This document shows positions 1 through 9,096 of a stretch of 55,265 nt of DNA, one piece after another. Every line of letters begins with the position of its first letter. Position 1 is the first letter of the stretch. Source of the stretch: BOG-933 sp037132135 (GTDB taxonomy: Bacteria > Pseudomonadota > Alphaproteobacteria > Azospirillales > Azospirillaceae); contig JBAXPR010000010.1 in assembly GCA_037132135.1 (NCBI GenBank), forward strand, positions 1 through 55,265, written 5' to 3'. The notes beneath the pieces are model-generated. The model did not search any database. It was not told the DNA's origin and saw nothing but the letters and a program-made list of their open reading frames with translations. Both the position numbers and the translations under genes were made by a program.

Positions 1-69
1 AAAGTTCGCGTCGGATCAATGGGGTGTCGATTTCGTAAGTGTAAACTTCGGGCTAGGGGGGCTGGAGAA

Positions 70-714
70 ATGAAGCTTGATTTGCTGATCGTTCAGATCG
101 CGATCATCTTCCTTCCTGGCTTGATCTGGGCCAGACTCGATGTCCGCTATGCCCAAAGGTCAAAGCCGACTGATATCGAATTCGTGGTCCGGACGTTTCT
201 GTTCGGCATAACCAGCTATGCGGTCGTCTTCTCTCTCTATGGTTTTGCCGGCTGGCCTGTCCGCCTGCTTTCGGATTTCACGGGGGAGCAAGACAAGCTG
301 GTCGTTTCCCGTGATATCGCCGTGGAAATCGCCTGGGCGACAGCGACGGGCCTACTGCTATCCCTTTTATGGATTTATGCGTCGACCGAAAAATGGCTGA
401 CGCGGTTTCTCAAATTCATCAGGGCGACCAAAGCGGATGGGGACGAAGACGTTTGGAGGTTTACTTTCAATTCCGAGCGACCGGGCAACGACTACGTGCA
501 TTTCCGGGATTTCGAAAGCAAGACGGTCTCCGCCGGCTGGGTAACCAGTTTTTCAGAGGTGGGAGGGTTGCGCGAGCTTGTCTTGGAAAATGTCGAAGTC
601 TTCGACTTCGACGGCAATCGGCTCTATGATAACCCGATGGTTTACCTTGCACGGCCGCCGGAAAAGATACACATTGAATTCCCGTACCGTCCAGATCAGG
701 AGGGGGTCTCATGA
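70..714 (+). CDS. DUF6338 family membrane protein
   Basis: Predicted 214-residue protein of unknown function. It has a hydrophobic N-terminus (about residues 4-22), two further hydrophobic stretches (about 45-65 and 92-108), and a soluble C-terminal half. The C-terminal pattern SFSEVGGLRELVLENVEVFD followed by a GNRLY turn fits my memory of DUF6338 proteins, whose tails carry a small beta domain. I chose the ATG at 70 over an upstream ATG at 19 because the hydrophobic helix begins there and GGAG lies just before it, although the spacing is short. The stop overlaps the next gene by 4 bases (ATGA), so the two are probably translated together. Base composition is less GC-rich than pheT downstream, which suggests an acquired unit. 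Family call is moderate; function unknown. Confidence 0.7.
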   Translation: MKLDLLIVQIAIIFLPGLIWARLDVRYAQRSKPTDIEFVVRTFLFGITSYAVVFSLYGFAGWPVRLLSDFTGEQDKLVVSRDIAVEIAWATATGLLLSLLWIYASTEKWLTRFLKFIRATKADGDEDVWRFTFNSERPGNDYVHFRDFESKTVSAGWVTSFSEVGGLRELVLENVEVFDFDGNRLYDNPMVYLARPPEKIHIEFPYRPDQEGVS

Positions 715-959
715 CCAGCAAGCCGTTTATTCCAACCCTGACGGAAGGTATGGTTCGCAAGGGTGGCCATAATACCGGGCCATCGGCTGTTAAGACTCGC
801 CCGCCAGGGCCGGGGGCGATGCTCCTCCGCTCTTCTAATCCCGGCTCGGCAGATTTAATCTTGGGCAAGTCAGGGGGCGGCAGTTATAAGATGCAACTTG
901 CATCCGATGGTTTGTCGACATTATCTTCGAGTGATATCGTCATTAAAATAAAAGATTAA
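711..959 (+). CDS. Small hypothetical protein coupled to the DUF6338 gene
   Basis: An 82-residue protein with no family I recognise. The start overlaps the DUF6338 stop by 4 bases and is preceded by a strong AGGAGG at a good distance, so it is very likely real and co-translated. The sequence is rich in Gly, Ser, Pro and Lys in its first half and ends in an alternating hydrophobic/polar stretch (SSSDIVIKIKD) that could form a beta strand. There is no signal peptide, membrane segment or cysteine. The partnership with a membrane protein suggests an accessory or partner role, but nothing in the sequence shows which. Confidence 0.65.
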   Translation: MTSKPFIPTLTEGMVRKGGHNTGPSAVKTRPPGPGAMLLRSSNPGSADLILGKSGGGSYKMQLASDGLSTLSSSDIVIKIKD

Positions 960-1027
960 GGTGCATTTCGGTGTTGTTTTCAAGCTGCATTGGACGCAGT
1001 TGACCGCTTAAGAACTAAGGCCCGCTA

Positions 1028-3436
1028 ATGAAATTCTCCCTGTCCTGGCTCAAGGATCACCTGGATACCGACGCCAGCCTCGACCGCATCAGCGAAACCC
1101 TGACCGCCCTCGGCCTCGAGGTTGAAGGCATCGAGGATCGGGCCAAGGCGCTGGCGCCCTTCACCGTCGCCCATGTCGTGAGCGCCGAGCGCCATCCCAA
1201 CGCCGACAAGCTCCAGGTTTGCCGTGTCGACACCGGGGCCGGCATCATTCAGGTGGTGTGCGGGGCGCCCAATGCCCGCGCCGGGCTGAAGGCGGTGTTC
1301 GCCCCGGTTGGCACCGTCATGCCGGTGGGCGACCTGACCCTGAAGAAGGGCGTGATCCGTGGCGTCGAGTCCAGCGGCATGCTGGTCTCCGAGCGCGAAC
1401 TTGGCCTGTCCGACGAGCATCATGGCATCATCGAACTGCCCGAGGATGCCCCGCTCGGCGCCTCCTTTGCCAAGCTGAGGGGGCTCGACGATCCGGTGAT
1501 CGAGATTGCGCTGACCCCCGACCGCGCCGATTGCGCCGGGGTACGCGGCATCGCCCGTGACCTCGCGGCGGCTGGTCTCGGCACCCTGAAGCCGCTCACG
1601 GGCGGCCCTGTCGAGTCGGCGCCGGTCAAGGGTGTGGCGCCGAGCCCGGTCGGTGTGACCATCGAGGACCCGGTCGCCTGCCCCCTCTTCGTCGGCCGCC
1701 ATATCCGGGGTCTCCGGAACGGCCCGAGCCCGCGCTGGCTTCAGGACAAGCTGACCGCGGTCGGCCTCCGGCCGATTTCGGCGCTGGTCGACGTCACCAA
1801 CTATCTTTGCCTCGACATCGCCCGGCCGCTTCACGTCTTCGACGCCGATACCCTGGCCGGCGGCATCATCGTCCGCCTGTCCCAGGCGGGCGAGACCCTG
1901 AAGGCGCTGAACGGCAAGGACTATACCCTCGACGACGCCATGGCCGTGATCGCCGACCGCGATGGCGTGCTCGGTCTGGCCGGCGTGGTCGGCGGTGAGC
2001 CCTCGGGCTGCACCGAGGACACCGTCAACGTCTTCATCGAGTGCGCCCTCTTCGACCCGGTGCGCACGGCGGCCACCGGCCGCAAGCTCGGCATCGACAG
2101 CGACGCCCGCTATCGCTTCGAGCGTGGTGTCGACCCCGGTGCGGTGTTCGAGAGCATCGAGCGCACCACCCGCCTCATTCTTGAGATGTGCGGCGGCACG
2201 CCCTCGACGCTGGTGGTGGCCGGCGCCGAGCCCGATTGGCGGCGCACGATCACCCTGCGCACCGCCCGGGTCGCCCAGTTGGGCGGGGTCGATGTCCCGG
2301 TGGCCGAGCAGGAGCGGATTCTCCGGGTGCTCGGCTTCGCCCCCGCGGTCCATGAGGATGGCCACCTCACGGTGCCGGTGCCGTCCTGGCGCGGCGACGT
2401 CGAGGCCGAGGCCGACCTCGTGGAAGAGGTGCTGCGCGTCCACGGCTACGACAAGATTCCGGCGACGCCGATGGCCCGGCCCCACACCATCACCCGTCCG
2501 GCGGTCACGGCCCGGCAGCGCCGGCTCGGCTTCGCCCGGCGGACGCTGGCGGCGCGCGGGCTCAACGAGGCGGTGACGTGGTCGTTTCTCTCGGCGACCA
2601 CCGCCGGTCTGTTCGGCGGCGTGGCCGGAGAGCTGCGTCTGCTCAACCCGATCAGCGCCGATCTCGACGTCATGCGGCCGTCGCTGCTGCCCAACCTGAT
2701 TGCCGCATCCGGCCGCAACGCCGATCGCGGCTGGGCCGATGTCGGCCTTTTTGAGGTCGGCCCGGCCTTCCGCGACGGTACGCCCGAGGGGCAGGATATC
2801 GTCGCCGGCGGTGTGCGCGCCGGGGCGATGGTGCCGCGTCATTGGGCGGTGCCGGCCCGGCCGGTGGACCTCTTCGATGCCAAGGCCGATGCGCTGGCGG
2901 TGCTCGAAGCTGCGGGCGCGCCCGGCGGCAATCTCCAGATCACCGCCGATGCTCCCGCCTGGTATCACCCCGGCCGCTCGGGCGTGCTGCGCCTCGGTGC
3001 CACCGTGCTCGGGCGCTTTGGCGAGTTGCATCCGGCGGTGCTGGAGGCGCTTGGGGTCAAGGGGCCGCTGGTTGGCTTCGAGGTCTTTCTCGATGCCGTG
3101 CCCCAGCCCAAGAAGAAGGCCGGCCCGGCCCGGCCGCTGCTGAAGCTCTCGGCCTTCCAGCCGATTCGCCGCGATTTCGCCTTCGTCGTCGACCAGGGGA
3201 TCGCCGCCGAGACCCTGATCCGCGCCGCTCGCGGCGCCGACAAGGGCCTGGTGCGCGAGGTCACGGTGTTCGACCGCTATCAGGGGCCGGGGGTCGGGCC
3301 GGGCAAGAAATCGCTGGCCCTTGCCGTCACCCTGCAACCCCAGGACAAGACCCTGACCGACGCCGAAATCGAGGCCGTGGCCGGCCGGATCGTCGGCGCG
3401 GTGGTCAAGGCCAGCGGCGGGACGCTGCGGGCCTGA
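1028..3436 (+). CDS. pheT: Phenylalanine--tRNA ligase beta subunit
   Basis: Encodes the 802-residue beta chain of the cytoplasmic alpha2-beta2 phenylalanyl-tRNA synthetase, which with PheS charges tRNA-Phe. The start MKFSLSWLKDHLDTDASLD is typical. A tRNA-binding OB domain follows at about 40-150 (AERHPNADKLQVCRVD), then the B3/B4 editing region, the B5 domain (VPSWRGDVEAEADLVEEVLR) and the C-terminal ferredoxin-like anticodon-binding domain (FQPIRRDFAFVVD to the end). Length is normal. pheS, usually directly upstream in the same operon, is not between this gene and the window edge; the DUF6338 pair sits there instead. The stop lies one base from the stop of the convergent gene at 3438. Confidence 0.97.
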   Translation: MKFSLSWLKDHLDTDASLDRISETLTALGLEVEGIEDRAKALAPFTVAHVVSAERHPNADKLQVCRVDTGAGIIQVVCGAPNARAGLKAVFAPVGTVMPVGDLTLKKGVIRGVESSGMLVSERELGLSDEHHGIIELPEDAPLGASFAKLRGLDDPVIEIALTPDRADCAGVRGIARDLAAAGLGTLKPLTGGPVESAPVKGVAPSPVGVTIEDPVACPLFVGRHIRGLRNGPSPRWLQDKLTAVGLRPISALVDVTNYLCLDIARPLHVFDADTLAGGIIVRLSQAGETLKALNGKDYTLDDAMAVIADRDGVLGLAGVVGGEPSGCTEDTVNVFIECALFDPVRTAATGRKLGIDSDARYRFERGVDPGAVFESIERTTRLILEMCGGTPSTLVVAGAEPDWRRTITLRTARVAQLGGVDVPVAEQERILRVLGFAPAVHEDGHLTVPVPSWRGDVEAEADLVEEVLRVHGYDKIPATPMARPHTITRPAVTARQRRLGFARRTLAARGLNEAVTWSFLSATTAGLFGGVAGELRLLNPISADLDVMRPSLLPNLIAASGRNADRGWADVGLFEVGPAFRDGTPEGQDIVAGGVRAGAMVPRHWAVPARPVDLFDAKADALAVLEAAGAPGGNLQITADAPAWYHPGRSGVLRLGATVLGRFGELHPAVLEALGVKGPLVGFEVFLDAVPQPKKKAGPARPLLKLSAFQPIRRDFAFVVDQGIAAETLIRAARGADKGLVREVTVFDRYQGPGVGPGKKSLALAVTLQPQDKTLTDAEIEAVAGRIVGAVVKASGGTLRA

Positions 3437-3437
3437 T

Positions 3438-3782
3438 CTACCAGCCGTGCCGTTCGATCATGGTCTCGGCGTAGTGGTCGAGGAACCAGAGGATGCCGAG
3501 CAGGGAGCCGAGGGTCGAGCCGGTGATGGTGGCGACCGGGCCGCCGCGGAAGATGGCGCCGACGATGCCGCCGGCGATGCCGCCGAGCAGCACGTCGAAG
3601 GTATAGCGGCTGCCGTAATGGTAGAGCGCCAGCTGATTTTTGTCCCGGCGCAGCGCCTCCAGTTCCTCTGGCGTGAACGGCTGGGCCGCGTGGGGCGGAG
3701 TCTGGGCCCGGGCCGGGCCGGGCGGGGTTGCGGCGAGCAGGGCGCCGGCGGCGATCAGCAGGACGGCAAGCAGGCGGCCCAT
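3438..3782 (-). CDS. Small exported glycine-rich protein
   Basis: A 114-residue protein of unknown function. It opens with a clear signal peptide (MGRLLAVLLIAAGALLA, cleavage probably near ARA-QT at about residue 26), followed by a short charged helix (TPEELEALRRDKNQLALYHY). A glycine-rich hydrophobic segment comes next (FDVLLGGIAGGIVGAIF, then TITGSTLGSLLGILWF). The Gly-spaced helices could insert in a membrane or self-associate. It is convergent with pheT, with stop codons one base apart. The short exported protein at 47566 has a similar plan (signal peptide then Gly-rich hydrophobic tail), but I cannot claim homology. Confidence 0.7.
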   Translation of the reverse strand: MGRLLAVLLIAAGALLAATPPGPARAQTPPHAAQPFTPEELEALRRDKNQLALYHYGSRYTFDVLLGGIAGGIVGAIFRGGPVATITGSTLGSLLGILWFLDHYAETMIERHGW

Positions 3783-3833
3783 GGCGAAGCCCTCTCTCTT
3801 CTGGCGTCGGCCGTCGACCTTATACCGCCCGGC

Positions 3834-4279
3834 TTATGAAGTCACTTTCTGGATCCAGGGATAGCAGGTGAGGTTCATGATCCGGGTGGCATCGGCGGCG
3901 AAGGCATTCCCGGGGTCGCAGCGGGCTGGGATGATGGCGCTCCTGTCGGGCCAGAGCTGGAGCGAGAGGACGCGCTCGCGCCGGTAGAGCCATATTCGTT
4001 CGACGGGGTTGCACTGGGGCGAATAGGGCGGCAGCGGCACTGCCCGGGTTCCGTCAGCCGCTCGGCCCGGCGACCCTTCGGCCGGTCTAACAGCCCGTCC
4101 ACGCCCTCCGCATTGTAGCGGATAACCGCATCTCGCAGCGCCTGACGCTTTATCCCGGCCAGCCGGGCCGCTTCGGCCCGCTCAAGCCCGTCGAGCGCGT
4201 TGGCGATGGCGTAGGCGCGGGCCGCCGCCCGCCCATTCCCGCAATGACGCGCCCAGGCCCGCACCTCCGATGCCCCCAA
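3834..4279 (-). pseudogene. IS630-family transposase remnant (internal deletion and frameshift)
   Basis: The minus strand from 4279 to about 4052 encodes an N-terminal helix-turn-helix typical of IS630 transposases (ARLAGIKRQALRDAVIRYNA, then EGVDGLLDRPKGRRAERL). Translation then changes frame. From about 4046 to 3834 a second frame gives the C-terminal end, with LPPYSPQCNPVERIW carrying the last acidic residue of the DDE site, and a tail ending in NLTCYPWIQKV. The roughly 150 residues that normally hold the first two catalytic aspartates are missing, so this copy is dead. I could not identify convincing terminal inverted repeats or a target duplication. Confidence 0.8.
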
Positions 4280-4381
4280 GGACTTCCGATCTCTTGAGAC
4301 GACCGTACCCGTGAATCACGTCCGGCCGGTCAGCGAAACCCCGTCCGAGTCACTTCGGGTGCCGGACGGTATTACGCCCGA

Positions 4382-5086
4382 TCAGGGCAGGTCGGCCAGG
4401 ACGATCTCGCCCTCATCGAGGGCCTCGATGGTCACGGCGTCGGCCTCGGTGATCTCGGCGCCGTCGCGCGGGCCGACATCGCGGCCATTGACCCGAAAGC
4501 GGCCGCGGGCGGCGACCAGATAGACCTGACGTCCGGCCGCCAGCGGGTGCCGCAACTGCTGGCCGGCGGCCAGGGTCGCCCCCAGGATCGCGGCGTTCTG
4601 GTGGATCCGCAGGGCGCCGCAATCCTGGTCTTCGGGGCGACCCGAGGCCAGCACGGTCAGCCGGCCTGCGCTCTCTTCGGGCGGGAAGGCGCGGCTTTCC
4701 CAGCGCGGCGGATGGCCGCGGGCGTCGGGCTGAATCCAGATCTGAAAGATTTCGGCGGGCACGGTCTCGCGGTTGTATTCGGAATGGGTGATCCCGGCGC
4801 CGGCCGACATCACCTGGACGTTGCCGGCCTCGGTGCGGCCGTGGTTGCCGAGGTGGTCGTGGTGGGTGATCGCGCCGGTCCGGACATAGGTGATGACCTC
4901 CATGTCGCGGTGGCCGTGGGGCGGAAAGCCGCTGTCGGGCCGGATGGTGTCGTCGTTCCAGACCCGCAGCGGCCCGAGGCCCATGCGGTCGAGGTCGTGA
5001 TAATCGGCGAAGCTGAAATGATATCGGGCGTTCAGCCAGTCATTGTCGAAGCGGCCGAGGCTGCGAAACGGGATGACCTCGATCAT
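4382..5086 (-). CDS. Pirin family protein
   Basis: A 234-residue bicupin of the pirin family; some members are metal-dependent quercetin dioxygenases, others act as redox-sensing transcription cofactors. The N-terminal cupin has the expected metal site: FPPHGHRDMEVITYV, then HHDHLGN, then the SAGAGITHSEYN motif with the fourth ligand region. The C-terminal cupin is less conserved, as is normal. The ATG at 5086 follows a perfect AGGAGG with 8-base spacing, so I preferred it to a longer reading starting at 5185. It is divergent from mutS, with about 100 bases between the starts for both promoters. Substrate unknown. Confidence 0.92.
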   Translation of the reverse strand: MIEVIPFRSLGRFDNDWLNARYHFSFADYHDLDRMGLGPLRVWNDDTIRPDSGFPPHGHRDMEVITYVRTGAITHHDHLGNHGRTEAGNVQVMSAGAGITHSEYNRETVPAEIFQIWIQPDARGHPPRWESRAFPPEESAGRLTVLASGRPEDQDCGALRIHQNAAILGATLAAGQQLRHPLAAGRQVYLVAARGRFRVNGRDVGPRDGAEITEADAVTIEALDEGEIVLADLP

Positions 5087-5183
5087 GGCAGGGACCTCCT
5101 GGGGCGAGGTCGCCAGATATGGCCGGATTTGTCGCGACGGGCAAGCCTTGGCAGCGGCGGGTGGGGCCGCTATAGCTGGGGTC

Positions 5184-7895
5184 ATGGCCGATCATCCCGC
5201 CCCCGCTTCCGCCCAGACCGACAGCGCCGGCGCCACGCCGGTGATGGCGCAGTTTCTCCTGATCAAGCAGCAGCATCCCGACTCGCTGCTGTTTTATCGT
5301 ATGGGCGATTTCTACGAGATGTTCTTCGAGGACGCGGTGCGGGCCGCGGCCCTGCTCGACATCACCCTGACCAAACGCGGCCGGCACGAGGGCGAGGACA
5401 TCCCGATGTGCGGGGTGCCGGTGCACAGCCATGAATCCTATCTGCTGCGCCTGATCCGCCAGGGGGTTCAGGTTGCGATCTGCGAGCAGCTGGAAGACCC
5501 GGCCGAGGCCAAGAAACGCGGCTCGAAGGCGGTGGTGCTGCGCGGGGTCACCCGCATCGTCACCCAGGGCACGATCACCGAGGACAGCCTCCTTGAGGCC
5601 CGCGCCGCCAGCCTGCTGGCCGCGGTGGCCGAGGTCGCGGGCGGGCTGGGGCTGGCTTGGCTGGATCTCTCGACCGGCGAGGTCGCGGTGCAGCCGGTGG
5701 AAAAACCGGCTTTGGCGGCGGCGCTGGCCCGCATCGATGCCCGGGAAGTGCTGGTACCCGAGCGGCTGGCCCAGCGCTCCGAACTGTCCGAACTCTGGAC
5801 CGAATGGAAGAGCCGGCTCTCGATCCAGCCCGACGCCCGCTTTGACAGCGAGAACGGCCGCAGGCGCCTGCTGGCGCTCTACGGCCTCGGGACTCTCGAC
5901 GCCTTCGGGCCGCTCAGCCGGGCCGAGGTTGCGGCGGTGGGGGCGCTGGCTCTGTATGTCGACCTGACCCAGAAGGGCCGGATGCCGCGGCTGTCGCGGC
6001 CGCTGCGCATCCAGCCCGGCACGATGATGGAGATCGACGCCTCGACGCGCCGGACTCTCGAGCTGACATACACGCTTTCGGGCGAGCGGCGCGGCAGCCT
6101 GCTGCACACCATCGACCGTACCGTCACCGGCGCGGGGGCGCGGCTGCTCTCGGCGCAGCTGGCGGCACCGCTGACCGAGCCGGCGGCGATCGACCACCGG
6201 CTCGACATGGTGGAATTCTGCCTGACCGGTGAGGCGGCGCGCAGCGAACTGCGGGAGCTGCTGAAGGGCGTGCCCGACCTCGAGCGGGCGCTCTCCCGTC
6301 TCGCGCTCGGCCGGGGCGGGCCGCGGGATCTCGCCGGCATCCGCGACGCTCTCAGCCGGTCTGTCGACATACGGGAGATTCTGGTCCGCCCGGTCCTGAC
6401 GCCCCGACCGGCCGGGATCGACGGCGTGATCCGCGACCTCGGCCGGCCCGGCGACGAGAATACGGTGCTGGCACAGCGTCTCGCCGCGGCGCTGGCGCCC
6501 GAACTGCCGGTGCTGACCCGCGACGGCGGCTTCATCGCCCGCGGTTATTCCGACGCCCTCGACGAGCTGATGACCATGCGCGACGAGGGCAAGCGGCTGA
6601 TCGCCGGTCTTCAGGCGCGCTATGCCGATCTGGCCGGGGTGCCGGGGCTGAAGATCAGGCACAACAACGTGCTTGGCTACCACATCGAGGTCACCGCCAC
6701 CCACGCCGACAAGCTGATGAGCGGCCGGGCGCGCGAAACCTTCATCCATCGTCAGACCATGGCCACCGCGGTCCGCTTCGGCACCGTCGAACTCGGCGAC
6801 CTGGAGCGCCAACTTTCCGAGGCCGGTGACCGGGCGCTGGCCCTCGAACTCAGCCTGTTCGCCGCGCTGGTGGCGGCGGTGATCGACCGCGCCGACAGTC
6901 TCGCGACTCTCGCGCGGGCGCTCGCCACCCTCGATGTCGCCAACGCGCTGGCGGCGCTGGCGGCGGAGAACAGCTGGTGCCGGCCTGTGGCAGACGACAG
7001 CATGTCGTTTGACATACGTGGCGGCCGTCATCCGGTGGTCGAGGCGGCTCTGGCGCGCGGCGGCGGCCCGGCCTTTGTGGCCAATGACTGCGATCTCGGC
7101 GCCGAGCGGCGGCTCTGGCTGCTCACCGGCCCCAACATGGCGGGCAAGAGCACCTTTTTGCGCCAGAACGCGCTGATCGCCATTCTGGGTCAGGCCGGCA
7201 GCTATGTCCCGGCGGCTTCCGCCCGCTTCGGCACCGTTGACCGCCTGTTCAGCCGGGTCGGTGCCGCCGACGATCTGGCCCGCGGCCGCTCGACGTTCAT
7301 GGTCGAAATGGTCGAGACCGCGGCGATCCTCAATCTGGCCGGGCCGCGCGCCCTCGTGATTCTCGACGAGATCGGACGCGGCACCGCGACCTTCGACGGC
7401 CTCTCGATCGCCTGGGCCTGCGTCGAGCATCTCCATCAGGTGATTCGCTGCCGCGCCCTCTTCGCCACGCACTATCACGAACTGACCCAGTTGGCGGCGA
7501 GGCTGCCCCGGCTGTCCTGTCACACCATGCGCATCAAGGAGTGGCACGGCGACGTCGTCTTCCTCCACGAGGTGGCGCCGGGCGCCGCCGACCGCAGCTA
7601 TGGCATCCATGTCGCCCGGCTGGCCGGTCTGCCGAAGCCGGTGATCCGGCGCGCCGAGGAAGTGCTGAAAATCCTTGAAGCCGGCGATCACGGCACCGCG
7701 ATCACCCGACTGGTCGACGACCTGCCGCTGTTCAGCCAGGCCGCGCGCCGCGCCGCCCCGCCGGCCGCGGCGCCGGTCGAGCCGGTGGCGCCACAGCCGT
7801 CGGCGCTCGAACTGGCCCTCCTGGCCATCAACCCCGACGAGCTTTCGCCGCGGGACGCCCTCCTGACCTTGTACCGGCTGCGGGGGATGGTTTAG
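5184..7895 (+). CDS. mutS: DNA mismatch repair protein MutS
   Basis: A 903-residue mismatch-recognition ATPase that binds mispairs and recruits MutL. The mismatch-reading loop GDFYEMF places the intercalating Phe at 43 and the contacting Glu at 45. The ATPase core near the C-terminus has Walker A GPNMAGKST at 649-657, followed by the STFMVEMVE and LVILDEIGRGT (Walker B) motifs and the HYHEL signature. The tail LSPRDALLTLYRLR is the usual tetramer-forming end. An ATG at 5184 fits the family start; a longer in-frame reading to 5043 has no conserved sequence. The minus strand is open across nearly the whole gene, which I treat as a high-GC shadow. Confidence 0.97.
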   Translation: MADHPAPASAQTDSAGATPVMAQFLLIKQQHPDSLLFYRMGDFYEMFFEDAVRAAALLDITLTKRGRHEGEDIPMCGVPVHSHESYLLRLIRQGVQVAICEQLEDPAEAKKRGSKAVVLRGVTRIVTQGTITEDSLLEARAASLLAAVAEVAGGLGLAWLDLSTGEVAVQPVEKPALAAALARIDAREVLVPERLAQRSELSELWTEWKSRLSIQPDARFDSENGRRRLLALYGLGTLDAFGPLSRAEVAAVGALALYVDLTQKGRMPRLSRPLRIQPGTMMEIDASTRRTLELTYTLSGERRGSLLHTIDRTVTGAGARLLSAQLAAPLTEPAAIDHRLDMVEFCLTGEAARSELRELLKGVPDLERALSRLALGRGGPRDLAGIRDALSRSVDIREILVRPVLTPRPAGIDGVIRDLGRPGDENTVLAQRLAAALAPELPVLTRDGGFIARGYSDALDELMTMRDEGKRLIAGLQARYADLAGVPGLKIRHNNVLGYHIEVTATHADKLMSGRARETFIHRQTMATAVRFGTVELGDLERQLSEAGDRALALELSLFAALVAAVIDRADSLATLARALATLDVANALAALAAENSWCRPVADDSMSFDIRGGRHPVVEAALARGGGPAFVANDCDLGAERRLWLLTGPNMAGKSTFLRQNALIAILGQAGSYVPAASARFGTVDRLFSRVGAADDLARGRSTFMVEMVETAAILNLAGPRALVILDEIGRGTATFDGLSIAWACVEHLHQVIRCRALFATHYHELTQLAARLPRLSCHTMRIKEWHGDVVFLHEVAPGAADRSYGIHVARLAGLPKPVIRRAEEVLKILEAGDHGTAITRLVDDLPLFSQAARRAAPPAAAPVEPVAPQPSALELALLAINPDELSPRDALLTLYRLRGMV

Positions 7896-7957
7896 CGGCC
7901 GGGACTGGGGTATATCCGAAGGGTGTCGATGATCCGGGACCGGGTGGGCAATCGCAG

Positions 7958-8590
7958 ATGGCTGGCAGCGTCGTTCATGGCAAAGTCTACACCGCCGAAG
8001 TTTTGAAGCCACTGTTCGAGGCCGGGCTGATCCGGCGGGTGGTCGATGTCGGGGCCGGCGGCGGCACCTATGTCAAGCTGCTGGCGCCGGTCGCCCCCGG
8101 CGTGTACTGGATCGCGGTGGAAGCCTGGACGCCCTACATCGCCGACTATGCCCTCGACCGGCAATATCATGAGGTGATCAATCAGGACGTGCGGGAGATC
8201 GAGTTCGCGCCCTCGGCTCCGGACCTTGTGCTGTTCGGCGATATCCTGGAGCACATGACCCAGGAGCAGGCGCTGGCCGTGGTCGGCAAGGCGCTGGCGT
8301 CGGCACCCTATGTCATGATCTCGATTCCGATCATCGACTATCCCCAGCATGAACTCGAAGGCAATCCCTTTCAGCGCCATGTCAAGGAGGACTGGTCCCA
8401 CAGCGAGGTCTGCGCCAGCTTTCCCGACACCGTCGTCACCTGCCTCGTGCACAATTCGATCGGCGTCTATTTCCTGACCCGCCAGCAGCAGGCGCGCCAG
8501 CGGCTGATCGAGACGCATCGCCGGGTCGCCCCGGCGATCAAGGAGCGCTTCAGCAAGGAAATCGTGATCTTCGGCGATACCGGGTCTTGA
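7958..8590 (+). CDS. Class I SAM-dependent methyltransferase
   Basis: A 210-residue soluble protein with a Rossmann-type methyltransferase core. Motif I is VVDVGAGGGTYVKLL (about residues 28-42), an acidic residue ending strand 2 is seen in WIAVEAW, and the post-II region DLVLFGDILEHM resembles the DxLEH motif of small-molecule or sugar methyltransferases. The middle contains ISIPIIDYPQHELEGNPFQRH, as in some glycan-associated methyltransferases. It lies 62 bases after mutS in the same direction and converges on smpB. Substrate cannot be told from sequence. Confidence 0.8.
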   Translation: MAGSVVHGKVYTAEVLKPLFEAGLIRRVVDVGAGGGTYVKLLAPVAPGVYWIAVEAWTPYIADYALDRQYHEVINQDVREIEFAPSAPDLVLFGDILEHMTQEQALAVVGKALASAPYVMISIPIIDYPQHELEGNPFQRHVKEDWSHSEVCASFPDTVVTCLVHNSIGVYFLTRQQQARQRLIETHRRVAPAIKERFSKEIVIFGDTGS

Positions 8591-8603
8591 GCCGGCCTTC
8601 CCG

Positions 8604-9086
8604 CTAGCCGCGGTTGCGCATCAGCCGGGCCTTGTCGCGCTGCCAGTCGCGGTCCTTTTGGGATTCGCGCTTGTCGGCCATGCGCTTGCCGCGGGCGAGG
8701 CCGAGCCGGACCTTGGCGATGCCGCGGGGATTGAAATAGATCGCCAGAGGCACGATGGTGACGCCGTCGCGGCGGATCGCGCTCAGCAGCTTGGCCAGCT
8801 CCCGGCGTTTGACCAGCAGCTTGCGCGGCCGTTTGGTCTCGTGCTGGAGCCAGCGCCCGGCCTGGAGATATTCCGGGATGAAGGCGTTGACCAGGAAGAG
8901 TTCGCCCGACTGCTCACCGGCATAGGACTCGGTGATGCTGGCCCGGCCCGAGCGCAGCGATTTGACCTCGGTGCCGGCGAGCACGATGCCGGCCTCGAGG
9001 GTCTCCTCGATGAAATAGTCGAAGCGGGCGCGGCGGTTCTGCGCCACCGTGCGCCCGGCCTCGTCGGTGTCCTTGTTCTGTGCCAT
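8604..9086 (-). CDS. smpB: SsrA-binding protein SmpB
   Basis: A 160-residue tmRNA-binding protein needed for trans-translation, which rescues stalled ribosomes. Diagnostic stretches are QNRRARFDYFIEETLEAGI near residue 15, GTEVKSLRSGRASITES, FIPEYLQAGRWLQHETKRPR, and the basic tail RLGLARGKRMADKRESQK. Length and start are standard. It lies downstream of dapA on the same strand with a 10-base gap, the usual arrangement in Rhodospirillales, so the two probably share a transcript. The tmRNA gene ssrA is not in this window. Confidence 0.97.
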   Translation of the reverse strand: MAQNKDTDEAGRTVAQNRRARFDYFIEETLEAGIVLAGTEVKSLRSGRASITESYAGEQSGELFLVNAFIPEYLQAGRWLQHETKRPRKLLVKRRELAKLLSAIRRDGVTIVPLAIYFNPRGIAKVRLGLARGKRMADKRESQKDRDWQRDKARLMRNRG

Positions 9087-9096
9087 CGAACCCCGG

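Noticed and set aside
1025..3337. 770-codon open frame on the minus strand opposite pheT
   Set aside because: High-GC shadow of a clear pheT; its translation is low-complexity and domain-free.
5040..8012. 990-codon open frame opposite mutS
   Set aside because: Mirror of strong third-position GC in mutS; no recognisable domain.
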